Part shown: positions 33,731-45,137 of the stretch, piece by piece
Layout: every line of letters begins with the position of its first letter
How positions within the stretch are numbered: the stretch's first letter is position 1
From: Thaumatotibia leucotreta
Lineage: Eukaryota > Arthropoda > Insecta > Lepidoptera > Tortricidae
Length of the DNA stretch: 64,000 nucleotides
Direction of reading: 5' to 3'
NCBI GenBank assembly: GCA_025490895.1
Contig: JALPQI010030763.1
Span: 1-64,000 of the forward strand
Translations under genes and position numbers: made by a program
The notes under the pieces: generated by a model
What the model was told of the DNA's origin: nothing
Seen by the model: only the letters and a program-made list of their open reading frames with translations
The model's database searches: none

Positions 33731-33812
33731 TCAGTTAACAGTGACGGCACACGACTTTGGTAGGACACGGCAGAGCATTAATTAGAGATTTGGCGCCGCT
33801 CTGATTAGACGC
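33731..33812. repeat. Direct repeat flanking the nested composite, right copy
   Basis: Same orientation as 29009-29100: GGCACACGACTT, GGACACGGCAGAGCATTAAT and TAGAGATTTGGCGCC. The two copies differ at several positions, so the duplication is not new. Confidence 0.75.
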
Positions 33813-34066
33813 TTGTGAGCGACCAGGTGACACTAGGAGATATTAGACATCCTACACATTGACTTCATTTTGATAGTCGTTGGGCACATCTTGCTCGCAC
33901 GTATGCTTAAAGTTAGGGATACCTGGAACGGTTAAACAAATTTCTGCGTACTCGTAAACGTTGTAGACACAAAAGTCACTCGGATCTAGTTCATCAACTC
34001 GAGGCTTACGTTGCTCGGTTTTTGCCAGTTAGTCTCATTTTACTTATTGATAGGGGCCCTTGCTGA

Positions 34067-34264
34067 TATGTACAGTCGACAAAAAAGTCTCCTTTACAGC
34101 TCACAAGTGCAAACATCTTACCACGGAATCCACGGATGCGCGATACACATAGAAACTCGGTTGACGCGACAGCATGAGCGTGTTTGCACGTGCACGTTTG
34201 CACGTATTTGCAGCGTGTTTGCACTTGTGAGCTGTAAAGGAGACTTTTTTGTCGACTGTACATA
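34067..34264. mobile_element. MITE with 48-base perfect TIRs, Tc1/mariner-like
   Basis: TATGTACAGTCGACAAAAAA and the following 28 bases (34067-34114) are the exact reverse complement of 34217-34264. TA lies at both ends, so TGTACAGTCGAC is the terminus. The loop holds GTTTGCACGTGCACGTTTGC, itself palindromic. Perfect arms point to recent movement. Confidence 0.88.
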
Positions 34265-34849
34265 AATACATAATTTTGGTCGAACTCTATTCTCGTATAA
34301 AATAAAAAAGATAACTCGAAGTCACACCTACTGAAAGTACGCGATTAAGTAGTTCTAACACGATAAACGCTGTATTGAGTAAGTACGGACAGGCGTCCGG
34401 TTCAAACCAGTATAGTTAACATCTATCTAATGCAAATATCAAAAGGAGATCAAAATGGCATCATTGTAATTCAAACTAAGCCTCGGCTTAACTGAATCTT
34501 GTTCACGCGTAATAGCTGACCCGCTCTGTGTTTGAGCGACGGCGAAGCGAAATCACTGATGTTCCTCTAACGTACAGTTGTACAGATTAAAAGCGCGACT
34601 GATGACTGATTATAAAGGCAACATGACTTGAGGAGAAAGCATGGGAAGAGACGGCTTCCATTCTTTCCAGCCGTCTTTTTTACAAAAAAAAGTGAACACC
34701 AAGTCCCACCAAAAACATTCCGTAAAAAACTAGCCAAGTCTCGATGGAGCTGCTTGTTTATCTCTAAAAAGAAATTAAAACTAGACAAAACCATGCTAAG
34801 GCTGAAGATTCTGCTTCGATTTTTTTATTATTATAGTTAGTAGCGTGGG

Positions 34850-35003
34850 TAGGCCCCCACAAGGTGGACTGATGACCTGGTGAAGGTCGCAGGAGTCCGC
34901 TGGATGCGGGTGGCGCAGGACCGGACATTGTGGCAATCATTGGGGGAGGCCTATTTTCAGCAGTGGACGTCTTTCGGCTAATATGATGATGATGATGATG
35001 ATA
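34850..35003 (+). pseudogene. BovB-like RTE LINE, last 42 codons and tail
   Basis: Frame 34853-34981 reads APTRWTDDLVKVAGVRWMRV then AQDRTLWQSLGEAYFQQWTS-FG and stop, the C-terminus of RTE/BovB ORF2. Tail (GAT)n at 34983-35002. ATAGTTA occurs before the fragment (34835) and after the tail (35002), a probable target-site duplication. Confidence 0.88.
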
Positions 35004-35009
35004 GTTAAT

Positions 35010-36890
35010 AATACGTGTACAAAACCTACTGTAGGTACTTATTGAAACATTAACTATAATGATAAAGAAACTTCATTTTCATGATCATCTTTGTCATAAT
35101 TATACACTATATCACAGTTCATATTCGTTATCATCCCAAAATCTATAAACTTTTCCTTTCACATACCCTTTGTATCCAGATAATATGAAAACAAAAAGTC
35201 ATTAACAAAAAGACAAAAACTAAAATCATATTACAGGGCAATTGTCCGTTTTTAACCTCAATATCTTAATGCTGAACTTCCCATAGCCGTGGGATAGGTA
35301 CTCAGCCATAAGGTATGGGTGTTATTCCTGTCTTGTTCAAATTGGAGGTAAGCACACATGTAGACTCGATTTAACATTAATGACATTTGCATAGCAGCTT
35401 CAACGTCTAAAATCTGTTTATTTTTACGAGGGTGAAACTTTTAAGAGATACAGCGTAATAGCAGGCGCGATTGTTTCTCGTTTGTGTTAATGTTTTATGC
35501 CTTCTGACGTGCCCCCGTTGAAAAGGTTAGACGTTAATTGTTGGGACCTGCAGCCGTTTTCTTTTTGTAATACCTTCAAACTCTTATTTAAATATTTGCA
35601 ACTAGGTTCATTACCAAAATGAATTACTTATGTATCCGAATATCAAAAAAATCTGCACTACTATCCTAATAAACTACATATTAAAATTCCACAGAAAAGC
35701 CATGAGTATTTGTATCCATGTTTACCAACAGCACTTTAGTAAATTTCTTCCTGGAAAGAATTCTTTTTCCTATTATATTAAACATTTGAATTTCGGTACT
35801 TATTCTCCATTACCCTATTAGTTCAATAAGTTCTAGGAAGTAAGGAAAGGAAATGGAATACGCCGAATCATAAGCATATTTGCGCACAATTTAACGAAGC
35901 TAAGGAAGCTTCATAAATAAGCTTATAGAAATATTACCTACTTCTAAGAAATGAATCTCTGTAGAAAGTGTCAATTTTACATTTGTTGATTCTACAATAA
36001 AAACGATAATTTGTAACAAACCAAATAAAAATATTATTATTATCTACATCATCATCGAAACGTGGACAGATTGAACAATAACGTAATGTTTTTTTTTTCA
36101 TGGGAAACATTATCAAAACCTCTAACAGAACAAATGAACCCAATCAAAGTTTATTGATTTACACATTCACGATTATCACTCATATTTTAAAGACTAACAG
36201 GTCTTAATGGTGTAAACTTACGTTTAATTATATCTAATGTCTAATCAAAGTTTCCTCGTAACATCAAAACGCGCCCGCTAAAAACTGTGCTTCAGAAATA
36301 GACTTCCACATACTCAACAACATTACCTTTGTCAGGTGAAAATAACTGAAATTCCTTTCCCGATCAAGCCTTTTAAAGCAATTCTTCTCGCATCTCAGAA
36401 ATCTCAATCCAATATTGCTACAACGATTAAAAACAAAACGAGGGAAATGTATTTTTAATTTTAATCCCCGCTCTTTTAAAACGTTTCAATTCTGCTTCCC
36501 TTTCGAAACAACAGCGTCATTGAGCGTAAATGCTTTCTGTTTGTGCCGTGCGACTTCATTAGTAGAAATTAAATTTGGTATCCTTCGTTAAGCCACTTGT
36601 ACCCCCTACCCCCTTTTGGGTCCAATATTGGCGTGCGTATTCAAACAGACCGCATAAGTGGCCGTAGAATTTCATGCGAGTGAGCAGAAACTGTACGAAC
36701 AGTACTAACTACCCGTACTATGTGTTTGATGTAACATGTTGTGGTAGCAGCTATTGAATAATTAATCGTAGAATGTCTGTCTTGCACTAATTGTTCACTG
36801 GCTTTGTGAGCTGTTACCAAGATTTCTAGAAAATAACACAAATAAGTATGATACGAGATGGACTATACATGTCATAAAAATATATATTTA
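35010..36890. other. Intron 2, unassigned stretch
   Basis: A+T-rich. No exon, RNA or repeat recognised. Confidence 0.45.
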
Positions 36891-36897
36891 GTAACTA

Positions 36898-37012
36898 GTC
36901 AGTGCACATGGAAAGGTACCTTATCACGACTCTGAAAGTAAACCTTATGTGTTCTTTAGTAAAGTTCATTTTAAACACCGTGACAAGAACCTACCTTTCC
37001 ATGTGCACTGAC
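36898..37012. mobile_element. MITE with GTCAGTGCACATGG termini
   Basis: GTCAGTGCACATGGAAAGGT and CTTATCACG pair with CGTGACAAG and ACCTTTCCATGTGCACTGAC; an extra ACCTA/ACC step makes a small bulge. 115 bases in all. Confidence 0.85.
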
Positions 37013-37380
37013 ACATTTGAAAATTGAGGCCGCAATAACTCTTACGTCAAAAAATAAATGAAAAAAATATGACTCCTGAAAAAAAAAACACATTGAGACC
37101 GAAAAAAAAATGTGTCCAGTTCAGAATATTTCTTGAGAATCGGTTGAAATATGAAACCTGTAGAGTAGAATACGTAGGCAGATAAATGAAAATGAAGAAA
37201 TGTACAAAAAAAAACATTTTTTTCATAGTTGCGGCTGAGCCTTTCTCATCTCATCGTTAAAGACAATTGTATATCGCTTTGCCTAGCCACCAAAAACCAA
37301 GTCATATACGGTTAGTAAAAGTCAAGCATAGTGGCGATGGTATTAAATCCTAACCTAAGCGACATTAGTATAATTTCGGG

Positions 37381-37422
37381 CTCCGAGCCCGACTTATACA
37401 TTAGTATAAGTCGGGCTCGGAG
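37381..37422. repeat. Perfect 18-base-arm hairpin
   Basis: CTCCGAGCCCGACTTATA, loop CATTAG, TATAAGTCGGGCTCGGAG. The stem is G+C-rich in an A+T-rich context. It may be the remains of a larger element; no T-run follows, so it is not a terminator. Confidence 0.8.
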
Positions 37423-37527
37423 TATAAGCACATTTTTTTAAGGAAGTATGTATATATAATCCTTTAAGATGTAGTTTTTATCTAGATATTTAATATTCGA
37501 TTTTAGTATTATTATTATTCTTTACTT

Positions 37528-37882
37528 TTTAACCGACTTCAAAAAAAGGAGGAGGTTCTCAATTCGACTGAATTTTTTTTTTTTTTTTTTGTTGTATGTA
37601 TGTTACCTGATATCTCCGAGAATAGTGAACCGATTCTAAAATTTCTTTTTGTGATCGAACGTGTATTACCCCGAGATGGTCCCATTGGCACCAAGTTGGG
37701 GTCTGATGATGGGATCCTGGAGAAATCGAGGGATCTCTTCAAATGTTATAGGTACATGTATGGCGCTTTTGGTAATTTTCATTCATTTACAAGAATTTGC
37801 ATTCAGAAAGTAGGATTTGAGGAAACCAATGATGGAAACAAATCGGGAATCTTGGAGAAACCGGTTGAAGTCGGTTTTTTAA
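37528..37882. mobile_element. Non-autonomous DNA element with AACCGACTTCAA termini
   Basis: TTTAACCGACTTCAAAAA at the left and TTGAAGTCGGTTTTTTAA at the right are inverted termini. The inside contains a 19-base T run and AGAATAGTGAACCGATTCTA, typical of a very common lepidopteran repeat. The 96-codon frame inside is not a recognised protein. Confidence 0.75.
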
Positions 37883-37889
37883 ATTTTTA

Positions 37890-39740
37890 ATTTGGTGATT
37901 ATTTTAAATAAACTATAGTGAATCATTGATATTATGGAAAACTACATCTAAAGTCACTGTAAGGCTGTGTACCCATGGTAAGTCCCTGAGTCCATAAACG
38001 GCGGCAGGCGCTCCCGTTTTATTAAATACCACATGTAGTTAGTGTACACGGGCTCCTTTGGTCATACAGAGGAATAAATGTTCTCGTTGCTGAAAACTCC
38101 CTCGTCAATAACTGGAACTGCTGTTATGAAGTCTACGTTGTACCGTTTCCTTGTTTTGCTATGAAATCGGATAGTGTGTAACAGAATTCAAATCAAATGC
38201 GTTGTGATTACTTATTTAAACCTTGCTACGGTACGATAGTTCTAGTAGTATGCTCACTATCAAGATAGTGAGACATGCTTTGATATTAATGGGTATAATT
38301 TAAATTAAGATTAGATTGCAACAGTTTTTTACCCCTATAGGTATCATCAATACAGGGATTGTTACAAAGATGGTGATACAAGATAATAAAACATGAATCT
38401 ATTCATGATTTCCAAATATTTAAAATTGATGCTTCCATACTTTTTGGTCGACCTACCTTATTAGCCTATTTTTATGGGAAACAACAATGGAGGCGACATT
38501 TTTTTTTCTTGAGTTTTCATATTTGGTCGGATAATAAAAGTTGTTCAAAATCATAATAGTTTTATGTTTTATCATCTTGTATCAACATTTTTGAAACATC
38601 CTTTAGGTGTAAGAAACGCACTTACGGAAGCTGAACATTGGCCTTTTTATTTTATTTATTTTATTCTGAAGATTTGATGTTTTATATTTCCCTTCACATG
38701 CAAATTTTTCATTGAGTTGAGTATCGTTAGGAACTTGACTATCTTTTATACATAAGCAAAAGGATGTCCTTATAGCTTGAAGCTTAAAAAACTAAATAAA
38801 ACCACACATACGTAGTAAAACTACATATGAAAGCGTAACACGTAATCATACCCTAACCCTACCCTATTGGATTTATCGGTGTGCAGGTCTCATTTTTGCT
38901 TCATCCTACATTTGAGGGCGGCAAATTGGGATTATATTTTTTATCGCTGTATACAGTTTCGGTTGTTTATTTTGCCAAAATCACGTACCTGCTTTGTTTA
39001 CCCAGGAGACGGTTCTCGCTAGGGGCATGGCTCGTGCATGTCCAAAACCTTTTGTTAAGAAACAAGTAATATTTTTCAGAATATAACGAGTACCTTCATT
39101 GTCCAGTGAAGTGGGGGCCGGGCGCGAAAATAATGGGGCCTTTTGTATATCTAGTAATAGCCCCCCTTTTATAAGGACATTTGGGTTTTTATTTAACACG
39201 CTGTACCCTACACAGTAATTTGATTCTAAATGTTCTGATATTAAAGATTAATCCGTGATGTACGGTGATTCTTATTGCTCTCATATTTTCTGTCTGGTAA
39301 TTGTTTTTGTTTAATACCTAGGTTATTTTAGGTACAACAGATGTAGAAAATTAGGCCAGGCACAATGGCCTACATATCTGGACACATAATTTAATAAACA
39401 ATTGAAGAACTTGGTTATTTATAGATTATTTACAGAAAAAGAATAAAACGTGAGCTTTGTGAAGACAAGTAAAAAAACAACAAGGACTTTTATTTTCAGT
39501 AGTTGTATTTTTAATATTGTTATTACTAACATTGCTACAGAACACCAATATAGTTAATCATTTGAAGTGAAATATTTCTCAAAAAGTATTTGCAAATAAA
39601 ATGGAAAGTTATATGTTTAATGATACTGAGAAATGAAATGACATACCAAATAGCTGAAAAGTTTCTAAAGCCTAAACCGAGTGCTTGTATCCAAAAATGT
39701 CGACTTTACATGCGCCATCTTATTTACAGTGCTCGGCCGC
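37890..39740. other. Intron 2, last unassigned stretch
   Basis: No gene or element recognised apart from short T- and A-runs. Confidence 0.45.
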
Positions 39741-39746
39741 TAAGAA

Positions 39747-39840
39747 GTCGATACTGACAGCTGTCAGTTCAATACATTATCTGTCAACAACGTCACTTTT
39801 TGACACATAACGAACTGAAATGACAGCTATCAGTATTGAC
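39747..39840. mobile_element. Hairpin element, copy 2, next to exon 3
   Basis: CGATACTGACAGCTGTCAGT and TCAATACATTATCTGTCAAC match the 26053 copy; the right arm (GAAATGACAGCTATCAGTA) closes the hairpin. It ends about 50 bases before the exon 3 acceptor. Confidence 0.8.
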
Positions 39841-39892
39841 TTTATATCACTGTACATAAAACATAGCCTTAATTATATTGTTTTGTTGACAG

Positions 39893-40052
39893 GATCGGCC
39901 GCTAGCCCATAACGCGTCAGCGCGCGTCTTCCACAGCAACCAGAGTCTAGTGCTACAGAAAGTGACTCGTTACTCTTCGGGGCGATACGCTTGCTCCGCA
40001 CTCAATGCGGAGGGCGAAACTGTCTCCAATGAACTACATTTTCGCGTTAAAT
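39893..40052 (+). CDS. Sidestep-like exon 3: second half of the Ig domain
   Basis: A 160-base exon between a GTTGACAG acceptor and an AAAT-GTAAGT donor. It starts in phase 0 and leaves one base. It reads DRPLAHNASARVFHSNQSLV then LQKVTRYSSGRYACSALNAE then GETVSNELHFRVK. GRYAC holds the F-strand cysteine that pairs with the one in exon 2. Sequons NAS and NQS are present. It is separated from exon 2 by a 32.5-kb intron but joins it to give a normal C'-to-D strand segment (KLSWLHD-DRPLAHN). The last ~60 bases plus the donor recur several times just downstream (see 40053-40610). A small hairpin element ends about 50 bases upstream of the acceptor. Confidence 0.93.
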
Positions 40053-40610
40053 GTAAGTGCTGCTAACATATTATTGTGCTACAAAAACTCACGTGACACT
40101 CCACGGTACGGCAAGCTTGCTTAGCGACGGTACAGCGCGAAAAATTCACTAATAAACTTCGTTTTTTGTGATAAATGTAAGTGCTGCTACCAGAATATAC
40201 GTAGTGTCCTGTATTACTCACGGTGATTTGCGGAGATCTGGTCTAAGTGCGGACAGTGAAAATGTCTGCAATGAACTACACTTTCGCGTTAAATGTAAAT
40301 GCTGCAACCATTTGTGTTCTGTTAAATGTGACAGGCATTCCTGAAGACGGTACGATTGGTCCGCAATCAATGCAGAGGGTTTAATTGTCTCCAATGAACG
40401 TATCAAATGTAAGTGCTATTACCAAATAAATGTGCTGCAAATAGTTGTGTGTCACTTCACTGGACAGTTCGCTCAACCAAGGCTAAACGGTGTCTAATTA
40501 ACTGTAATACTGTACTGCAACTAATCAACTACTGCAAAAAGTTACGGAACACTTGTCAGGGAGAAACATTTCAACGAACTTAATTTTTGCGTAAAATGCG
40601 AGTAGTAAGA
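40053..40610 (+). repeat. Decaying tandem copies of the exon 3 end with its donor site
   Basis: Directly after exon 3, a unit made of roughly the last 60 exon bases plus 60 intron bases is repeated. Donor-like GT positions are 40053 (real), 40177, 40295 and 40409, spaced 124, 118 and 114 bases. A more worn copy is near 40598, where GT has become GC. Each keeps a form of AAATGTAAGTGCT. The unit ending at 40294 still reads SADSENVCNELHFRVK in the exon frame; the one ending at 40408 reads WSAINAEGLIVSNE-RIK. The true exon reads CSALNAEGETVSNELHFRVK. None has a visible acceptor, and stop codons lie just upstream in the reading frames, so they look like non-coding relics. Confidence 0.85.
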
Positions 40611-40619
40611 TTCTGCTCC

Positions 40620-43600
40620 AAAAATATTATTAAAGAGATCTATTATTTTATCAGTCAAAAGTCACGCAGCTACTATGTTAAAAATAAAACAACAAAATGT
40701 GCGAGTATAATACACACTCAAGCCCGCAAGATGCTAGTATAATGCGAACCATCCTTTACTCATGAGCGTCGCTCATTACCGCTCAACGCTGAGTCGCTCA
40801 AATGCACCCAATTCATTAATCGCACCAACCGCGGTATAGCGCCTTCGCGGGCCACGTGGCCTCTATCACCAATACTAGTCCAAAATGTCTTAAGTCCGTA
40901 TAACTTTCATAACCACAAACGTCTTTTTGCATCCCAGATTCTGACTTGCGTCTACCCCACACCCCGAAATGCCTCCAGCAAACTTTCCTCTAATTGTTTT
41001 TCCCCGACGTTTGCCGGCTGAAAGAAAACAACGAGTCGACTTCGTTGCTTAGCGATTTAAGACTAAATGGAGTTCTTGCCTTTTTTATTCGAATTAAGTG
41101 ATCGTTCGCACGCCCGATACACTCGAAATTTCAGGCAAATCATAACAATAGAGCAATCTGTGGAAGAACTTTGAATGTACCTCGCGAGAATTAAAGTATC
41201 TGAAAGGATTTCTAAACAATGGACAATTAGAGAGCGGATTCGGTGGCGGTGATTAAGTTCCAAAAGAGAAATAAAGGATATAAATTAAATAAGTGTTTCG
41301 CCGCAGGTGTGTACCGTCACAACAAGACGGCACATTTAATGGCGCATTACGCGGGATGTTGTAATAAATTGTTGTTGCTCGGCGAATTGTTTTGTAATGA
41401 AGTTACTCGGAGAGACGATTGGCCATTACGGGCCGTTTTTATCGCATCGCCGCGTCCCGTGCACTCTTTACGGCCACTTATTGCCCTTTAATTACTTTCT
41501 ATTGCGACGAAAAGTTCTTCGCTCCAGCCGTGTAACGGGGTGTGTCCTACATACAATTAAAGGGTACCGATTTGCATATTTTGAAGGGTCCTCAATTTGG
41601 AATATTTGACTTCGATTTCTCTAACAATTTCGGGATAGATTCTTGAAGCGTTAAGGGTATATCAACATACTTGAATCAATTTCAACGTCTACGCAGCGTT
41701 TTCTCATGAATTTCGGAGCTGATAGAATTTAGGTCAACAACAAAGTGAGCATTCGACGCTTGATTCTAAAGGCAATTAGCGGTGGCCATAGTTTTCCGTG
41801 CTTCCCGGGTAGCTGCTACCCATCGCGCTCAATTACACTTTAATATGTAGGCTTGCCAACAGTTCCGACCTTACATTAATATTGAACGAGATCTTCAAAT
41901 TAATTGTAACAATCGTCGGTTTCTTTTGCATTTTAAATTATTTCGAGGAAACTTGGTGCCGGCTTATCGAAGCAGTTATTTCTGTGATTCATTTTTTATT
42001 ATCAAACTTTGTTGTTAGCACTTTTGTGTGATGTTGACACGCAACGATACGCGTACAATTATGACGCGTCGCTGAACGCGTTTCATGCCTGGCGTCAATT
42101 TTAAAGACATCGATAAAACAATGCCGTTCGACTTCAAGGAAGCATTTTTTCCTCTAGTCACGGACTCGCCGAGACAAAATGTGATGTAGGGTACGTCGTG
42201 ACTTCCACGCATTCTTTGTGACAGAGAATAAGTAAGAGCTCTTCAAAAGCAGATGGTTGTTTGTTTGTGACGTATTCGCACGCGCTAAAGGTTTTACGTG
42301 CTCTTCAGTTAGGACTGAGTGCTCAGTCTAGAAGTCAAGGTTCATTGGCATTGTTGAGGTGTTGGCAAAGTTAGGTACAGTTTATTCTTCATGGTACAAA
42401 AAGAAATTGTTTTATCAGTACAAGTGCGTAGATTCTCTAAAAGCCTTTACGTTGTACGTGATAAAATGACCAGAGATGCGTTTATTTTTCCTTTTATATT
42501 GTCCTTGTGAGAGGCACACGTGCCTGGAAAGATCGCACCACTTAATGCACTGCAATACACTGAGTGTTGCCGTTCACTTAAAGCGAACGAGCAACGTGAC
42601 TGACCCGACTCCTCAAACGATGTCTTCAAAATACTAAGGAATGTTTTGTTTCCAAGCGTAATTCGTCCGTACAATGAGCTTCTTTGAGCTCGCCTCGTAA
42701 TTTGAATATTTTCGCTTTGATCACACCAAAGTGATGTCGAGAACGCGTTTATTAGACGCAACTTGGTAATGATGCCGACATTCAACTGGGGGGGATTGAT
42801 TCCTTACAATGAAGTAAAATACGGCGTATGGGTCGGGCTGATGTTAATCGCGATTAATTTATCACTGCATGTGTCGCGTTCGCACTTGATCAAAGTCTAC
42901 GAGGCGGGACCGACCGGCGAATTCTTCAAAGGGGACACAATTGCACAGAAGCTATGTATTGGATTGCTGTCGACTTTCATGCTCCGTTAACCGAGCGGAA
43001 ATTTTGTGCATGTACGAGTTGGGTCTTTCAAATTGATTGTTACGAAAGGTATATCTTTTGTTACAATAAATATAATAGGTTAATACTTACATGGGTTAGT
43101 CTATCAATTCTATCATTTACATAGGACACTGGATGAATTTTGCAACAAAAATAGCTATAAATGAAACAAAAAATACAAACATGATATATTACAAAACTTA
43201 TCTAGTGACCTATGCAGCTATGTACTAAATGTTGGACATTCTTAGTTCATAATTTCACTAAGCAAAACATGTGTTCGTGATCTAAACCCAACATAAAAGA
43301 GATACGTATTTTGCTTCGTAATGTATTAAAACTGTGTAGGAGCTCTGAAAATTCGGAGAATTAATTAAGAACACTAGAAACCCCAGCTTTTGCTGTTATA
43401 ATTATCATTTTGTACCAACGTAATCCCGGATCTGTTTCACGTGTACAAAAAAAAATCCTTTCGAGTTTTGCTGAAAATAATTTATATTCCAACCTTACAC
43501 GAATAACAGATACCATCGCCAACACAGTAACTAACCGCTCGTAAATTTTATCTCAGTAGTTGTCAATCATGACGGTGACATGCAAAGTAACTAACGTGCT

Positions 43601-43925
43601 GTATTATAATAAAATTTTTACTATTTCCGTCCAAATATAAATCAACTCTGCACATTTTTCCTTTCCTCATAAAATCCGTATTGATCCTTATCTGTTTAAA
43701 AGTGCTTTTTTAATTTAAATTTTGTTACTGATTTCAAGGTTTAAACCCCCAAAGCTTGCTTTTTGAAATACATTCAACACCAAAATGTGAAACATGTTCA
43801 AGTTGTTTCCCATATTAAACAAAAAGAAAATAAAGACTAAATATGATAGACATAATTCTAACCCCTTTTTTACGAATGTTCATTCCATTTCCTTCTCAAG
43901 AAATTGACAAGTGATATATCCCCAG
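40620..43925. other. Intron 3, low-repeat region with G+C-rich patches
   Basis: No transposon recognised. Patches at about 40735-40880, 41390-41480 and 42510-42960 are richer in G+C and open over 70-110 codons, but show no known domain or usable splice pair. Being spared by repeats, they are candidates for conserved intronic regulatory DNA (inference only). Confidence 0.35.
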
Positions 43926-44130
43926 ACGCACCATCGTGTCGAACCGGCGCCGGCGCAGCATCCGGCGTAGCCGTAGTCGGCGCCGCGAGGGGGGAGGCCG
44001 TAGTCATCGTGTGTGAAGTCGACGCGGACCCACCAGCGGCTGTGTTCAAGTGGAAGTTCAACAATTCTGGAGAGACTATAGACGTGGCTGCTGATCGGTA
44101 TACGTCTAATGGAAGCGCTAGTAGTCTCAA
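43926..44130 (+). CDS. Sidestep-like exon 4: first part of the next Ig domain
   Basis: A 205-base exon from a TATCCCCAG acceptor to a GTGAGT donor. Two bases complete the Tyr of KYAPSC, and it leaves two bases. It encodes APSCRTGAGAASGVAVVGAA, REAVVIVCEVDADPP (that stretch reads RGEAVVIVC) and FKWKFNNSGETIDV. The Cys in VIVCEV is the B-strand cysteine and the Trp in FKWKF is the core tryptophan. The extra Cys in APSC probably pairs with the APC cysteine of exon 5, as both are conserved in the family. Sequons NNS and NGS. The first half is unusually G+C- and Ala/Gly-rich compared with neighbouring exons. Confidence 0.92.
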
Positions 44131-44571
44131 GTGAGTAAAATATGTAAAACTTTCATAAAGTGAATAATACTAAATATCGTGACAATATTACACAAATCAA
44201 TCTAGTTCCTAATAATGGTATTTTGTGAGATTAAAGCAAATCAAACATAATATTCATAATTTGGGAGAGATCTCGCAATGATTTTGAACAATATATTTTT
44301 TATGGATGATGATGGTAATTAAATTACATTAATGGAGTAGATGTAACTTGGAATTGTAATCGAATATGACCCAAGAGAAAAAACAGGGCAGGGGATAACC
44401 CAAAAACCTGTTGAAATGGTCAAGAAACTTGAGAAGTCTCATCGCCTGGTGGAAGGTATATTATGTCAAATAAATCCAGACAAAGTATACTGACGTCCAT
44501 AACTACTTTAAGTATGTATATGCAAGAAATTGATGTGAGTGAATAAAGGTTATTTTTATTTGATTCTCCAG

Positions 44572-44675
44572 ATATACGCCAGTAGCAGATTTGGACTACG
44601 GCACGCTTTCCTGTTCAGCGTCAAACGAGGTGGGCTCGCAGCTCGCGCCCTGTGTCTTCCAAATGGTGGCAGCCG
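44572..44675 (+). CDS. Sidestep-like exon 5: end of the Ig domain
   Basis: A 104-base exon between a TTCTCCAG acceptor and a GTAAAA donor, a weaker donor than the others. One base finishes the Lys of SSLKYTP, and it leaves one base. It reads YTPVADLDYGTLSC, then SASNEVGSQLAPCVFQMVAA. LDYGTLSC is the F-strand motif (D-x-G-x-x-x-C) whose cysteine pairs with VIVC in exon 4. LAPCVF carries the family's extra cysteine. The flanking introns, 441 and 462 bases, are the only short ones of the six. Confidence 0.92.
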
Positions 44676-45137
44676 GTAAAAACATTTTCATATTTTGAAA
44701 GAATAATGCCAAAATTAATAACGTAGGTACTTAAATTAACGAAATGGCATAAGGTATTCGACTTCCCATTTTTCTTATATTTTGTAGTTCTTTGTTTTTA
44801 TTAATTAGGCACTTACTACCATTACTTACTACCATAAGCAATACAGATCAATGAATGAGTTCATTAATCTAATCAACCCAAAGATTTGACTGATGACCAA
44901 CGTGTTTACAGCTTCTTTACTCAACTTATCAGCTTTGCTATATAGTCAGGGAAAGCTGGTGCCACATCCCCAATAGTAATGTGCATCGGGGGCTGTGTTT
45001 GAAATTTATTTTTATTTTGATACGTCTTTTCTGATTGAATAAAATATTACAGTTTTAAAAAGACATACTATCACACTCTTCTATTAGTCAGTTTTCAATA
45101 AATATAGTTTCATAACTGACCCAAAATTGTTGTACAG

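Noticed and set aside
37600..37890. 96-codon frame inside the AACCGACTTCAA element
   Set aside because: Lies wholly within a common non-autonomous repeat; no protein family recognised.
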